Origin: Persicaria tinctoria
Taxonomy: Eukaryota; Streptophyta; Magnoliopsida; Caryophyllales; Polygonaceae
Direction of reading: 5' to 3'
Assembly: GCA_037127255.1 (NCBI GenBank)
Contig: JBANSL010000010.1
Coordinates: forward strand, 27,608,620 to 27,672,619
DNA: 64,000 nt
The position numbers were made by a program, and so were the translations under genes. Positions 10,376 to 23,458 of this stretch are shown here, piece by piece. The notes below the pieces were generated by a model. That model had not been told where the DNA came from, did no database searches, and was given only the letters and a program-made list of their open reading frames with translations. Positions within the stretch are counted from its first letter, which is position 1. Each line of letters starts with the position of its first letter.

Positions 10376-11765
10376 CCTCTCGAAGCCGTTATTGCCAAAA
10401 TGAAGGTATTTGTCTGACCAACAGTACACCAACTTCTCCCGGTGCGCAAGCCATGTTTTCTCATGGTACTCCATCAGCCCATTATATTGAGTCCCCCACT
10501 CGGCCCTTATGTTGTCTAGTCGTTGATTGTATGTTTTCTCTGTCGGCAACCTAATGGTGAGTAAATAATAGTTGATGATAATTTATTCTAATTATCCACA
10601 ATTACAGGTAGATGAGTTTTGTGTGGTGAAATCATACTTGATCAAACGTCTTGCAACCCAAGTGAATTTCTTTGTAACATAAATTGTTTGCGCTGCCTTC
10701 CTTGCAACCATTGCTTCAACGTTGGTGATCACATGCCACTCGCACAACATATGATGCACATCCGGGAAGACAGTTGTTATTGCCTTTAGGATAACTAGCT
10801 CTCTATCAGTGACTATCGTCCCCGGACGATAATCGCACGCTCCTGCCAGTTTTGTTACAACACCCAAGTGTACGTCTCTTCATTCTCACTTGTCATAATT
10901 GCGCAGCCTAAGTGAAATGTTGGCCACACCCACCATGTCTAACAACGTCTTATCGACCCTACCATACAAAAAGCAAACATGTTTTCAGTAGTGAAGATGA
11001 AAAAACATTCAATTCATATTGAAAAAATAGGACTAAGAACTTACTTCTTTGGTGTTGTATGTCGTGTCCATCACAATAGCGTACGAAAAAATGTTCCACA
11101 ACATCAATGAATCCTTGTGGAAAAAAACAAGATATGCATCATATATTCCTTGTGCACCAACTCTGACAAGAGATATTTTCAGTAGTGAAGATGAAAAAAC
11201 AAGTGCACCAACTCTTGTCGAGATATTGCGTCGGTGTTCAGTCGTCCAACAAGTTCTTCTTCACTCGAGCTCGTGCATCATATATTTGACCTCTCGAAGT
11301 CACGGTCGTTGGCTCATCGTAATGCAACTTGGCCATCACATCTTTCGGTCTCGCACCCGCCTTAGTGCTGTTTCGAATGTCACTCATTTGTGAAGCGTCC
11401 AAACGACCGGCGAATGAATAAACTTCTAACGTTACAGGATGGTTGTGGTTTTGAACAATGGATACCACCCTGACCTTCCATAAGCTTTCAAGAAACTCTT
11501 TACAATCCAACATAAAGTTGTACATGCTTTTTTTCGTTCTCGTATCGAGAGGGGTATTTTCTTTCTCCGTGTCATTGTCATTTCTTACATCATCAATACG
11601 ACACTTTCCATACTTCCCGTGGTGCTCACATGCGAAATAAATTATTCCGTGCCTCTTCTCCTCACTCCGGTCTACACGACTTGGACGTGGCAATCACAAT
11701 GTTCCATCTATGAGCTCTCCTACGCACCCAATTTATATCCCTTGTCGTTGTAAAACCAACCGTGT
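10376..11765 (-). pseudogene. Decayed MULE/FAR1-type transposase
   Basis: Read on the minus strand, fragments appear in the family order. First is a FAR1-like N-terminal zinc-binding region (11238-11760, with 'ACEHHGKYGKCR' and 'QNHNHPV'). Next is the MULE core strand 'FSYAIVMDTTYNTKE' (about 11045-11090), then 'IVTDRELVILKAITTVFPD' with 'MLCEWHV' (10592-10867), and last a 'WLAHREKLVYCW...LHFGNN' segment (10376-10555). Frames change between fragments, for example beside 10860 and near 11690. The protein is therefore not expressible as it stands, though one junction could be an intron. MULE transposases cut and paste Mutator-like elements using a DDE core; only the two Asp regions are visible. 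Terminal inverted repeats were not identified. Confidence 0.72.
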
Positions 11766-13343
11766 TGTCTACTTCTTCATTTATACCATTACGGAACTAC
11801 AAAATTAAAGGAAAGTATGCTTTAATTTGTTTTCGCTTGTGCTAAGGTAATCTAATGATATACTCAAACAACCTTAACTTGTTCAGAACTATATTTCTCA
11901 TGTGATTCTCGTCTTCAATTCTATTCCATAGTTTATTCGAATGGACTATCATTTCTATTCGCCTATTTTCATTAAATGCTAATTTATATGTCTAATCTAA
12001 AAGAATATAATTTCATCTAATACATCTAAGAACGTAATTCCATCTAATCTAGAAAAATATCATTTCACCTAAAATCATTTCTTATAATCCGGAAAAATAG
12101 GAATAAATGTAAAACAACTAAAATTAAATATTCAAGGAATCAGACATACCCATTCGTTCTCTTCTTCGCCATCGGATTCGACATGTTGATGGAGAAAGAG
12201 ATAGTGTTTTGGGGTGAGAGTGGTTGACATAACACTTTGCATGTATATAGAGCAATAGGGACGAAAATAACCGTTGGCTGTAACAGCTAGCTAATGCGCA
12301 TCCATAATGTGCATTATAACATAACGACCACTTTAAACGCATTATATATGCACATTTGAGCCAAAACGATCAACAAATGTGTGTAACCTAGACGCACATA
12401 AAGGATACCGGGTCGGAACACCTGGATTCCGACCCTGAACTTTGCTACGCCATTTTCCTCTTCGTGTAGGCATCCTAGCTGCGCACCAATAATGTCTGGT
12501 TCTGTTTGAAACCGGGCTAAAAGAGAGTATTCTTTTTAATGTTTTTAGCACTTTTAGCTCAGTTCTAGGAAGGACCGGGGTAAAAGAGGTGCCTTATAGT
12601 AATTTTTTTAAAAAAAACTTCCTTCTTTAGTCCTTCCTTAACCTTCTTCCCTATTTCAATTGTCCATGTGAAATTCGAGCCCAATAATAATTTCACTTTT
12701 GAGATCTAGGTTTCAAATTAGGGGTAATTCACTCCCTGAGGATTAGGGCTTGATTTTGAGGTTTCGTGGCTGGTGATGTGGAGACAAGGCTTGATGTGAG
12801 AGATAGTGCGAGCATCGGAAAAGGACTTTGTGTTTTAGTGTGATACTGCTAGTTTGAAAATGGATTCATACACAGTACATCTGATGTGTAAAGGAGGAGG
12901 GTTGCATGAGGCTTTGTTATGCGTGAGGGAAGGTTTTTCTGTGTGAGGCTTTGGTTGTGTTCAAAAAAATGTTTTGACTTAATCTAAAAAGTATTGATCA
13001 TGTTTGAAAAAACGTTTTGACATGCTCTAAAAAGTAGACCTCTTCTAAATAAACCAAATTTCGAGAGGTCAAAAAAAATCAATTACTAAATGAACTAAAT
13101 CCAAATACACCAACTAATGCTGACAAATTCATAATACGATAATCTAATTCACGAACACTTTCTAAAAACATATGAAAAGCTCATGACTATTTCTACTAAG
13201 ATCACTGTATTAAAACATTGTTGTTGCGCATAATTGATGATCTCCGTCAGTAGTCTGGATTCCAGACTCCGCCTTCACATTGATAGGTTAGTTATTCCCT
13301 TCCTTCACCCCCAGTTTTATTTCATTGTTCTTTTTGTTTATGC
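11766..13343. other. Unassigned sequence
   Basis: No gene recognised. It may be the 5' flank of the MULE remnant and, from roughly 13200, the beginning of Athila-type internal sequence. Short ORFs here show no family pattern. Confidence 0.35.
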
Positions 13344-13351
13344 ATTGAGGA

Positions 13352-13773
13352 TAGACCTGTCAAACGGGTCATTCGGGTCGGGTTTGGGTCAGGTCACTTC
13401 GGGTCTCGGGTAAAACGGGTTCCGGGTTTTTTCGGTTGACCAGAACCCGGGTTTGACTGGGTTTCGAGCGGGTTCGGGTCGATTTCGGGTTTGTCAATTT
13501 TTTCTCTTTTAAATTAAAAAAATCATAATTTGATAATTTTGCGATAAATTTTAATTAAATATAAAAAAATATAATTATATTTAATTATAAATCAGTCGGG
13601 TTAATCGGGTAAATCGGGTCAAAATTACCGGGTCAATCGGGTCACCGGGTCGAAACCCAGAGTACCCGGAATATTTTCGGGTTCGGGTCGAAAAACATTT
13701 CCGGGTCAAAATTTTCGGGTGTTGACCCAAAAAATTTCGGGTTTTCGGGTCGGGTTATGTTTTGACAGGTCTA
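13352..13773. mobile_element. hAT-like MITE rich in GGGTCGGG
   Basis: The element begins TAGACCTGTCAAA and ends TTTTGACAGGTCTA, an inverted repeat. It is flanked by an exact 8-bp duplication attgagga (13344-13351 and 13774-13781), the hAT signature. Arms are runs of 'cgggtc' variants around an AT-rich centre (13500-13590). It interrupts the 'cattgaggataatgc' landmark of the Athila remnant. Confidence 0.75.
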
Positions 13774-15495
13774 ATTGAGGATAATGCAACATTTAAGGAT
13801 GGGGGGAGTGGTTTATGTTAGTTTAGTTCATGTTTAAGTTTTATGCCTCATATTTATTTTGAGTTCATTTATGTTTAAGTTTTTATTTTAATGCATGCAT
13901 TGTGTTTAAGTTTTATTTGTTATTTAAAATAAAAAAACCGAAAAAAGAGAAAAATGTCAACAAAAAAAAACCAAAAATATCATGCATTGCATATATATGT
14001 GTTATTCAAATACACATCTAGTTTGAGTTTGTCCTCTACTATATTCTAGCATGATTATATAAATCCCTTGAAATTCTGAATGATTTGACCTTGTCTTAAA
14101 ATTGTTTTATGTGAAATATGATTTGGCATAGGTAATTGACTATGTATGATCTAAGTTCCAAGGCATGATTGATATCCAACAAAAACTTGTCCTAGTGATA
14201 ATTTTTGGCCTTATAAGGGATTACATCTATACTCCATTTTGCTTTTGTTGTGTGATTTACTATTCCTATGCATTTATCTACGAGTATTGACATGGTTATA
14301 AATTTTTTATGCCGATTATATATATGATCATTGCTTGATAAGTTTCAAATGATAGAGGCAGCTTTTAGCCACATCTTATCCATGTCTACCCTCTGTTATA
14401 TCTTGCTTTGAAGCCAATTCGAGCCTTTAGCCTATTTTATTTGTAGCTCCACAAAAATTCATGTTTCCTAGCCTATGATAAGCCTTACCTATTTCAGGAA
14501 TTAAGATTTAGAGTTGGTTATGGAAGTCTATTTGGAATTGTGAGAAAGAAGCTAAAGAGAGAGTGATTATGGTTTATGGTTTTGAGAAGATGTAATGTTA
14601 TGTGTTTATATTTTCCCTCATATTTGTATTGCATTTTGTTTGGATCAAGACAAAAAAAAGTATTCGAAAAAAAAATGTCGAAAAGAAAAAAAAAAGAAAA
14701 AAAAAGGAGAATAAAGAGCCTTTGTTATTTATTTTTGCATATGAGGAGTTTGATAGATGTTTGGTTGAGAGTTACTTGAGTTAGATGACATATACGAGAT
14801 TGGATTAGAGTATTTGAGATATTTATGTTATTTGGAGTTATTTGAGCATATTTGAGTTATATGATAGTTGATGTTATTTGAGAGTTTTTGACCTTATTGC
14901 TATATTATTGAGAGTTATTGGTTATTGTTGAGAGTTGTGTTCTATTGCGACGTTGATGTATTTTTTAGTTGATTTGTGTTATGTTGGGAGTTTTTAGGAA
15001 TCTTATTTTTCCAGAATTAATAACACTACATGACCAAATACAATTCCTTGCCATTATGTTTTTACCAAGCTCCATTACAACCCCGCAAAATGGAATCTTC
15101 TTTGAAGATTTCCATTGAGTGAAAGTCCTCTTGATATTCTTATTTTTGCTTTGATTTATCCGGTGGAGATTTTGTGATAAAAGTGTCAATATTTAATCTT
15201 GATGCTTGCATATGGAATTGAGTTGAGTGTATGCTTAAAGCTACACACATGAGAGTGAGAGAAACACATATTTTTCCCTTGTAAGGTTGGATTGATAAGC
15301 ATGCATGCAGGCTACTTGATCACCCATATACATGTTATGACGTTTTTATGCCTTGTTCATATTTGTACTATTGATTGAAGTTGTTGTTGATGAGGGAAAA
15401 TTATGAAGGAATCTCTTGTGGGATACATTTATTCTATTTATGTTTCGTGATTGCTTGAGGACAAGCAAGAGCTAAAGTGGGGGGAGGGGGGGATT
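13774..15495 (+). mobile_element. Athila-type internal 3' remnant
   Basis: It carries the post-pol landmark 'ttgaggataatgcaac', degraded non-coding sequence, then 'ttgaggacaagcaagagc' and a strong purine tract (about 15473-15493). No gag or pol remains upstream, so only the 3' end of an old element survives. Confidence 0.65.
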
Positions 15496-16736
15496 TGATA
15501 ATGCATATTTTAGATAGGCATTATAGATAGGTCTTATTGCATTTAAGTAGTCATATTGCATATGTTTTGGCCTATTTCCATATTGTTCATGTGAAGTGTT
15601 CGAGTTCGGAATCTACGCCTTTTTAGTGGTTATTCTGCAGTTTTATAATCCAAGCTTGGAGAGAGTCTTGGGAGATCTTAGAGACTGATTTTGGAGCATA
15701 AGGAAGGCCAATGAAGAAGCATCAAGGGAGCAAGACATCACGACATCAAAACAAAGGAAGAACCGCGGAGCCAGAATAGCGGTCCGCCACTTTTCCACCG
15801 GCGCTCGCCGACACCCCGTGTTCAACAAACGTCGATTTTAGTCCGAAGATTCTATTCTATCATTATATTATTATTATTTTCCTAAGGTTTTGCACGACTC
15901 TATTTAGGTTATTTTCATTCTATTCTATTCTATTCTAGAGAGAGAGAGAGAGAGATTGGAGACCTATTGTGCCGTTTGAGAGAGATGAGCGTTTCTTTGG
16001 CTATGAGTTGCTAAAATCATAGTTTCTCCTGTGATTCGAAGACATGGTTGGATGAATTGTGAGGATTTTATTTCAATTAGTTATTTATTAGTTTATTTAT
16101 CATCTCGTTCTTATTGATATATATATATATATATATTTGTTTCTTTCTATGATTGATCACCATGTTAGGAATTGCATCTATGCTATGAATCCGTTGTTGG
16201 TTTCTCGATAGCAAAAAAAGCCATTGATTCAATTATGTTTCTATTGCATTTGTATTGGATGATAAGTTGATAACAATTGATCTATGTCAAGTAGACGTGA
16301 TTAGCGTCGAGTGGGTTGATCCCCTGATTCCTAATTGCATTGAATTGATGTGCCAATTGATCTTAAGTACTCGAGTCATTAATGCTATTCTTTAATGATG
16401 ACACATTGAATAAGATATTGTATCTTTGTGGAACAATCGATAATAGGTAGTCGACATAATCTCATAATTAATATTAAAATCAACCCAAAGATCATGAACA
16501 CCAACCATTGTTAAGAATTCCAGGTGAAGTGCTTCTCTATCATATTATCACTACTTTGCAATGATTACTCTATTTAGTTTATCTTGCTATTTCATTAGTT
16601 TGCTACAACTTATTTTCTATTATCGTAAGAAATCATCAATAGAAATATATACACGAATAGTCTTCTCTATGGGACCGACTCCTTACTTATCGGCTATACT
16701 AATATTTTGACGAAGCATTAAGTTAGGATATTGTTA
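15496..16736 (+). repeat. Athila-type LTR
   Basis: It starts TGATAATGCATATTT directly after the purine tract. A diverged copy of its first 250 bases lies inverted at 53868-54117, confirming the start. The right boundary near 16736 is estimated from weak resemblance to an LTR end. A (GA)n run at 15940 and (AT)n at 16120 are inside. Confidence 0.65.
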
Positions 16737-17403
16737 CTATTTGGTGGGACTGAGCCAACGACATTACAACACCATCATCAAACCCTCACCAGGAGGCAAG
16801 TAGAAGAAATGGAATTCGTACCTCCCATGGCGAATTCCTCCACTCGCCGCCATCGCCACCGGCAACTTCACCCCCCATGCCAGAGCACCCTAACCCTAGG
16901 AGAAGAGGGAGAGCCTTCGGCGTCAGGGTTAAATTGTAGGTTGAGATCGGAAATGGATAGGTCGATTGAGTGTTCATCTATGGTGGAGGTGGAATTCAAG
17001 AAGTGGAGTTGAAGAGCTAACCTAGAGAAGAGAACGGTGTTCATCGATGGCTATGGGGAATTGAGAGAAGGAGTATTGACACTACTGTTGGGTAAATTAA
17101 AGGAATGAACATTTTACGAATTAGTTCAAAAAGTAGGATACTCCACCAATTAGGGCGAAAATTTGTGCCTTCGACACAAATTTCACCATATAAATATGAG
17201 ATAAACATTAGTATATGAATATATGGTATTATTTATACTTACATAACCTATAATGAATAACATTATAGTAATTATATTCATATAAAACAATATTCATATA
17301 TTTATATCCACACATATATAATATAGTGTAGCATAATAATAATTCATTTCACCATATTTTCTGTTTTAGTAATTTTTTTTTGCCCAGTTAGTGTAAAATG
17401 TTA
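16737..17403. other. Unassigned sequence
   Basis: A GC-richer patch at 16800-16990 could be a captured fragment but matches nothing I recognise; the rest is AT-rich. Confidence 0.3.
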
Positions 17404-17640
17404 CTCCCTCCGTTCAACAAAACTTGACGTTTTACTATTCATGCACGCTTTTTTAGGAGCTAAAAACTATATAAAATATCGACTTTTTAAATAATTTTTT
17501 TTAACAATTTCGTAGTTATTATTAACAAGTACAAACTTGTTAAAAAAAATTTAAAAAAAAATGAATATTTTATATAGTTTTTATCATTCTAAAAAAGCGT
17601 GCATGAATAGTAAACGACAAGTTTTGTTGAACGGAGGGAG
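17404..17640. mobile_element. Stowaway-like MITE
   Basis: The terminal inverted repeat CTCCCTCCGTTCAACAAAAC extends to about 60 bases per side and is flanked by TA dinucleotides. This is the Stowaway (Tc1/mariner-type) signature. Confidence 0.85.
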
Positions 17641-17850
17641 TATAATATTAGAAAATAACAAACTAATATTCTAACAATATGTATTCATTCGAGTTTTGTA
17701 CTCTGACATAAGATAAAAGTTTAGTTTAGAAAGATTATTCAAATTTCGGTTATATTTAATCAGTTTTAACAATGCTTTTCTAAGCTTTAAATATTTAAAT
17801 TTGGCAAATCTATTCCCTAAAAAGTTCAATTCATCCAACTAATGTACAAG

Positions 17851-18073
17851 TTTTTTTTTTTTGGATGGTGATCAGAAATCCATCATTTTGTGACAAATCC
17901 GGACGCATGACTCAGCCGATAGGAGACACGCATCAGGTAAATCAGCTGACATGGATCGACTTGTTCACTGGTAAAAAATAAGATAAACTTTGAATTTTTT
18001 GAGAATATAAGAATCGAATCCAAAACCTCCATAAGCCCTCCCAACACCCCACTGGGCCACCTGGTCAGGGGCT
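17851..18073 (-). mobile_element. tRNA-derived SINE
   Basis: On the minus strand an A box (TGGCCCAGTGG, about 18049-18059) and B box (GATTCGATTC, 18011-18020) are correctly ordered, with a poly(A) end seen as the T run at 17851. Target duplications are not clear. Confidence 0.6.
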
Positions 18074-18252
18074 AATATGCTCGTGTTGACATATCCACTG
18101 GTTATTGAATTTGGACAAGAATTAATACTATTGATAAATTCCAATAAGATATGGGGTTAACACGAGGTTGGTAGGATTGCTTTGACAACTACTACGTATC
18201 ACTCGCCTTTGCACTCCAAAAAAGCTCTCTTCTCTACTCCTCTCAAAAAACC

Positions 18253-18700
18253 CTAGTCGTCGTCTTCGACTGATTCCTCAGCCGGGCTCGACCCACACCA
18301 CTCCTTCACCTTAACTCCTACACTTTCCTTTATCCTCTTCCTTACTATCCGGCGACGCCCTGGCGGATCTCTCCATTTTGGTGGTTCCCGGCGCCGCATC
18401 CACTGCTCCTCTCGACCCTCGTTCGCCTCCTCCCGTGGCCCGCATCCAGATGTGGGCACCACATCTGGATCCAGAACTACAACCGTCACCGCTTCTAAGC
18501 CAACTATGTCAGCGTCAACTGTTCCTCGATTTACATGCAATTAGTGATCAATAATTTTGATGTTTTTTTTAAATTTAAAGTTATCTTATTGTAATTTTAG
18601 GCTTAAGCAATTTTTTTTACCGACGACCCTCTGTGTAGGGTTCATCAAGCCATCTTTTGATGGCTTCAAGATCACTTAGTCGATCTGCTTCTTGCCTACT
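18253..18700 (-). other. Possible gene fragment, unrecognised
   Basis: On the minus strand a short open segment at about 18610-18700 ('SDLEAIKRWLDEPY') is preceded by a tttttttacag acceptor and followed by a GTCGTCG|gtaaaa donor. A second open stretch (18253-18540) ends 'EESVEDDD' before a stop. They could be exons of a captured or decayed gene. No family is recognised and a complete start was not found. Confidence 0.3.
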
Positions 18701-18951
18701 GTAAAAAAAATATAGAGTTAACACGACATGTATCATGTATCATCCCAAACACAACACATAAATCTAATGAGAATATATTATAAAATCAATTGATAGAGTA
18801 GTGCGTAACACATCAATTTAATTACGTATTAGGTTTGAGTTCTTTGTATTTATGATACGAAATTTATTTAACGTAATAGGAATCCATTTAGTGAAGCTTG
18901 AAAATGATGCATCACATGATTAATTAGTTAGCAAACACTCCCTAAAATATA

Positions 18952-19223
18952 CTCCCTCCGTTCAACAAAACTTGACGTTTTACTATTCATGCACGCTTTT
19001 ACAAAACTTGACGTTTTACTATTCATGCACGCTTTTTTAGGAGCTCAAAACTTTATAAAATATTGACTTTTTAAATAATTTTTTTTAACAATTTCGTAGT
19101 TATTATTAATAAGTACAAACTTGTTAAATTTTTTTTTTTTAAAATGAATATTTTATATAGTTTTTATCATTCTAAAAAAGCGTGCGTGAATAGTAAACGA
19201 CAAGTTTTGTTGAACGGAGGGAG
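18952..19223. mobile_element. Stowaway-like MITE with internal duplication
   Basis: Same family as 17404-17640, again with TA flanks. The left arm is lengthened by a tandem duplication of about 43 bases containing the 'cttgacgttttactattc' segment. Confidence 0.85.
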
Positions 19224-19382
19224 TAAAACTTACTAGGGAGGTATATTTTTGTTGAGAGAATGAAAGAAGGTGAAGAGATATAAAGAATCTCACACTGATA
19301 ATATGAATAAAGAGTCTTATATATAAGTTAGTGAGTTACCCATTCTATTTGTCAATTAGTTTTAAGATGAATCATTAGTTCT

Positions 19383-19583
19383 TTTTTTTTTTTTTATCTT
19401 AGTCCAGTTCGATCGACTCAGTCGCTCTACATCTGGATCGGGTACTGTATGGCCACATTTAAGGGGTTGACCCTCCCACTCACAAGCGACTCCATGTTTC
19501 CAAGGGGATTCGAACTTCAAACCTCTTGACATCTCTTGACATGGGATGTAGCCCCACAACCACTACACCATCTTGTGATTGGT
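19383..19583 (-). mobile_element. tRNA-derived SINE with 13-bp target duplication
   Basis: Minus-strand A box TGGTGTAGTGG (about 19560-19570) and B box GTTCGAATCC (19506-19515) precede a poly(A) end (T run from 19383). It is flanked by aatcattagttct (19370-19382) and aatcattaattct (19584-19596), a 12/13 duplication. Confidence 0.8.
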
Positions 19584-20146
19584 AATCATTAATTCTAACA
19601 GTCTAATTTTTCCTTAATTTCATTTTTTACCGCTTGAGTAAGTCTTTCAATAAATAGAGGATCAATGGTAAATGAAAACTATTCATCACGATTTGAAATA
19701 CTGTATTCGAGATCACACATGCATGTAAAAACAAAAAACAAATAAAGTTGATGATATGATTAATGGAAAATGAATGATTAATAATTATGAGAAAGTAGAC
19801 AATCGATCATCCTGTATATAGTTTGGATTGGAATGAACATGTTAGGAAGGAGTAAAGGAAGATGCATCATAAGACATGCTACGAAATTAGCGTCTAAATA
19901 ATAGTATGATTTTGTCTTCACATATACACTTCATATTTAGACAATAATTAATCATACATATATATTCTCACCTGAACCCTACCATATATATATATATAGG
20001 GGTGGTTTCGGTGAGAACACCCCTTAAAGTGAGAACTAAGAACAAATCTAAACCCTAAAATTCATGATTTTTTTTTTTTGAAAGGAAAATTTGGGTGGGT
20101 TATGCTGATCAAAGCCACGCGCTTACCCTTTTTCTTTCTTTCTTTT

Positions 20147-20320
20147 GCTTTTTTTTTTTTTTTTGATTAGGAAATAATTCGAGGGTCGGACAGACCCGAC
20201 ACCTCGAAAGGCCGACGAGGTCGGCAGACAGCGAACCGTCAATACAAACAACAATAAGAAACATGAGAAAGGTGCAATACAAACGGTGGGAAGCACACAA
20301 ATGCAGTCGAACACGCGAAA
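20147..20320 (-). mobile_element. Retroposon copy I, 3' part (poly-A side)
   Basis: It starts with a T run and 'gattagg', followed by 'gtcggacagacccgacac'. The same order is found at 36046-36130. It continues at 31710 beyond the inserted LTR retrotransposon. Confidence 0.6.
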
Positions 20321-22974
20321 TGTAAAGGCTCGGATTTTTAAAATATTAATTTTCGGAAAAAGAAAATCAAAATGAATTTAAAATAAATTCCGACCCAAAT
20401 TTTCCGATTTAAAAATCAATTCCGTCTTTCATTTCGGTTTTGAACGATCAATCAGCGGAAATTTAAATCCCCGACCCGAGCTCTCAATTCCGTCATATTC
20501 CGAATCCTTATCCTAATCCAACTCATCACCTCCTAATTATAGTAAAATCTTATCCTCACCTCCCCTCCCTCTCTTTTTGCTTTCTCTTATCCTAATCCAA
20601 CTCATCACCTCCTAATTATAGTAAAATCTTATCCTCACCTCCCCTCCCTCTCTTTTTGCTTTCTCTTATCCTAATCCAACTCATCACCTCCTAATTATAG
20701 TAAAATCTTATCCTCTCCTTTCCTTCCCCCACTCTTTGACCCCCTTATTTTGGCAAACAAACAATACCTCACTCTTCACAAAAAAAATGGACCTTTTATG
20801 TGCAATTTGACCTTTGGAAAAATCAAATTTGTGTTGATTCTTCCTCTTCTCTCTCCTTCTCTCTCGACATTTCACAAGCCAAAACTGGTTCTTGAGCTTC
20901 CTCACGCCATTTCCACCACCGCCGCACCTCACCACCGCCACACCTCACCACCGCCACCTCCACCACTGTCGCACCACCTCCTCCCCGGAGCGCCGCCGTC
21001 GCCCCCAGCAGCAGCCGGAGCCACCACCGCCGCCGAGCAGCACCTCTTCCCTTCTCCTTCCTCCCTGTTTTCTCCGAGAACCCAGGTAAGGCTCGTTTCC
21101 CTTTCCATTCGACTTCGAGCTGTGAAAAGCACCGCCTTTAACCCCCGTTCTTCCATCCTAGGCCGAGCTAGCGCGGATCGAGACTCCGGCGAGTCCATCG
21201 AGATCCCGACGAACTCCGACGAAGCTTCGGAGCCCTCTCGGTGAGCTCTCTTCCTTCCTCCTCGTTCCTTCCTTCCTCCCTGTGTGCGTGGGCCCCCCTT
21301 CCTCTTTTAAACCTCCAGCTCGTTGAATTGAAAGAAACAAATGGGAAGCTTCTTTGGGACTAACTTTTGAAGGGCCCGGTTTGGTTTAATTAAAACAAGG
21401 GGGCCGGGTTGGACTTTTATAAAATAAGTGGTGGTTTTTGGTAATTTTAATAAAGTGAGGTTGGTTTGGTAAATTAAAAATGAATGTTTTGATTTAATGA
21501 ATATTGTTGGGATTTTATAAATATTTTATAAAGATGTTAAAATAAAAGATGTTAGAAGTAGTATGTAATATTATTAGGGTTAAAATATAAGATGTTGTTT
21601 GAGATTTAATATGTGATATTGTGGTGATTTATTATTGTGGTTAAATGTTAGATGATTATGATGAAGATGTGCAATTATATGCTAAGTAAGATTTTGAAAT
21701 GATGGCATGCAAATTGGTTAAGTATGAAATGGGGATTATCCTAAGTTGGTGAATTGGAGAATTATATTGAGTATGCTTGTGAGATGTTGAGATGATAGAT
21801 TACGAGATAAAGTTGATATTATGGAAATGATGATGTGACGGTTGTTATGTTAAGTTGTGAAGTTATATGTGTGATAATTCTATGCTTTGTGTGCCTTAGA
21901 GATAGACTCATACATGTACTTATACTTGTTAGGTGATCATTTGTGACGTGTTGGATTCATATTGCCTGGTTGATTGCCTTTCGCTGTTCTGCGATACCAG
22001 GTAAGTCTCTTCGGAGCTTACTCAGATTGAATAGAGTGATTCCCTGCTATAGGTGCATGATATACTAGGTGTTGCATTCATGATCAGCATGCCATGTAGT
22101 ACCATGCTAGGTTGCATTGATCGTTGAGCATCCTATTTCTTTATGCGTATGTAAACAGAACGGCCGTTATCTGTGAAGTAACTAGAGTCTTTGCTAGGGT
22201 CATAGGGTAGCCCAGCCTCATCGGGTACCCTGAGTCAATCGAGTCATGCACTTCCTTTTATTATGATATGGCTGCGGGCTTTATTGTGGAGCGGGTTAGG
22301 CATGCGTGCCGCCCAATTATGAATGAATGCATTCACGAGCTGGCCAGTCTCCACCTATCGGAAGGGGTGGAGGTAGGAGAGGGATATACCACTTGGTATT
22401 CTATGCTAAGGCCTTATTATTATTATGCACTTGATCTTAGGAGCATGTTAGTGTGTTACTATTCCGCCATGCATCTAGAAGCATCTTTATTAGGAATAGC
22501 GTATATGTGTGCTTATGGTTGGGATGCAGAGAAGTGGGCATCGATCTGATCCCGCCCCATATCAATTTTTTTAGGTATTATCTATGTTCATCCTATCGGT
22601 GCTGTTTGCCTAATTACGCGGGTCATTTTGTCGACGGAGAGTGAGCGCTGGAGTGTAGACTTCACTAGACTCTGATTATATTTTGGGATTTATACTCTTG
22701 ACTCCGTTTTGACCCGGCTCTGCCGTGGCACACTTTTGTATTATACTTGTTTCCGCTAGTTGCACTATTTCCGATTTCCACGCTTAGATTTACGACAGGT
22801 ACAGGGGACTTCCCCGGGGATTCCAACGATCCCTTCGATTTTGGGTATGAAATCCCCCTTTGAAAACGTTAAAGTAAGTTTGAAACCTTCAACCTGTACT
22901 CGGGGCGCAAGGTCCTAACAGGGGGTTTTATCCCTCGAAACGTAACCTGGGAATCATAATCCCGGGCCGTTACA
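20321..22974 (+). repeat. 5' LTR of chromovirus
   Basis: Starts TGTAAAGGCTCGG and ends GGGCCGTTACA. The opening 'tgtaaaggctcgga...' to 'ccgttaca' pair is an inverted TGTAA/TTACA end. Contains a proline-coding GC-rich patch (20900-21060) and a 79-bp tandem repeat. Confidence 0.92.
20508..20720. repeat. 79-bp tandem repeat in LTR, about 2.6 copies
   Basis: Units start at 20508, 20587 and 20666 ('ttatcctaatccaactc'). The same array is in the 3' LTR at about 29241-29453. Confidence 0.85.
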
Positions 22975-22979
22975 AAAGG

Positions 22980-22991
22980 TGGTATCAGAGC
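22980..22991 (+). other. tRNA-iMet primer-binding site
   Basis: TGGTATCAGAGC, complementary to the initiator tRNA-Met 3' end, lies six bases after the LTR. Confidence 0.9.
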
Positions 22992-23458
22992 TGAGGTTTT
23001 GCAATCCGAGTATGATAGGTTGAAGTGGTTTTGAAAATGGCCCAAGGTTTTCAAATTGTTTTCAAATGATTTTCAAATTGTTTTCAAGGGGCAAAATGAA
23101 TTTAATTGGACATAAGCATAAATTAATCAATTATGAATGGCAATCTCGTGGGGTAGAGACTATGCGATAGGCATCCCTTATGGATGTAGAATTCGGGGAA
23201 GGTAGGCAAAATACTAGCTTCTTTTACAGATGGGGTGTGAAGACTCCAAGGAACTCGAGGGTTGGAGTAAAATGGGTTAGGAGACCGTGAGGTATTTGCC
23301 CCTCCGGTTAGTCGTCCCCCGAAGGGCGACATAGATCGTCTCTGTGCTTGTTTGTCTTAAATTCAATTGGGCCTGAGGGCGATCCTCCTTGAAGAGGGTC
23401 CCATTGAATCGTTGAGTGCTTCTGTGCTGAGTGATATAATTATTGTTATGTAGCAAGT

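Noticed and set aside
20750..21244. Pro/Ser-rich 164-codon frame in the LTR
   Set aside because: Low-complexity GC-rich LTR sequence; reading frame differs between the two LTRs after a 2-bp indel.
22268..22549. 93-codon frame present in both LTRs (also 31003-31284)
   Set aside because: Duplicated because LTRs are duplicated; no domain and no typical LTR-coded protein.
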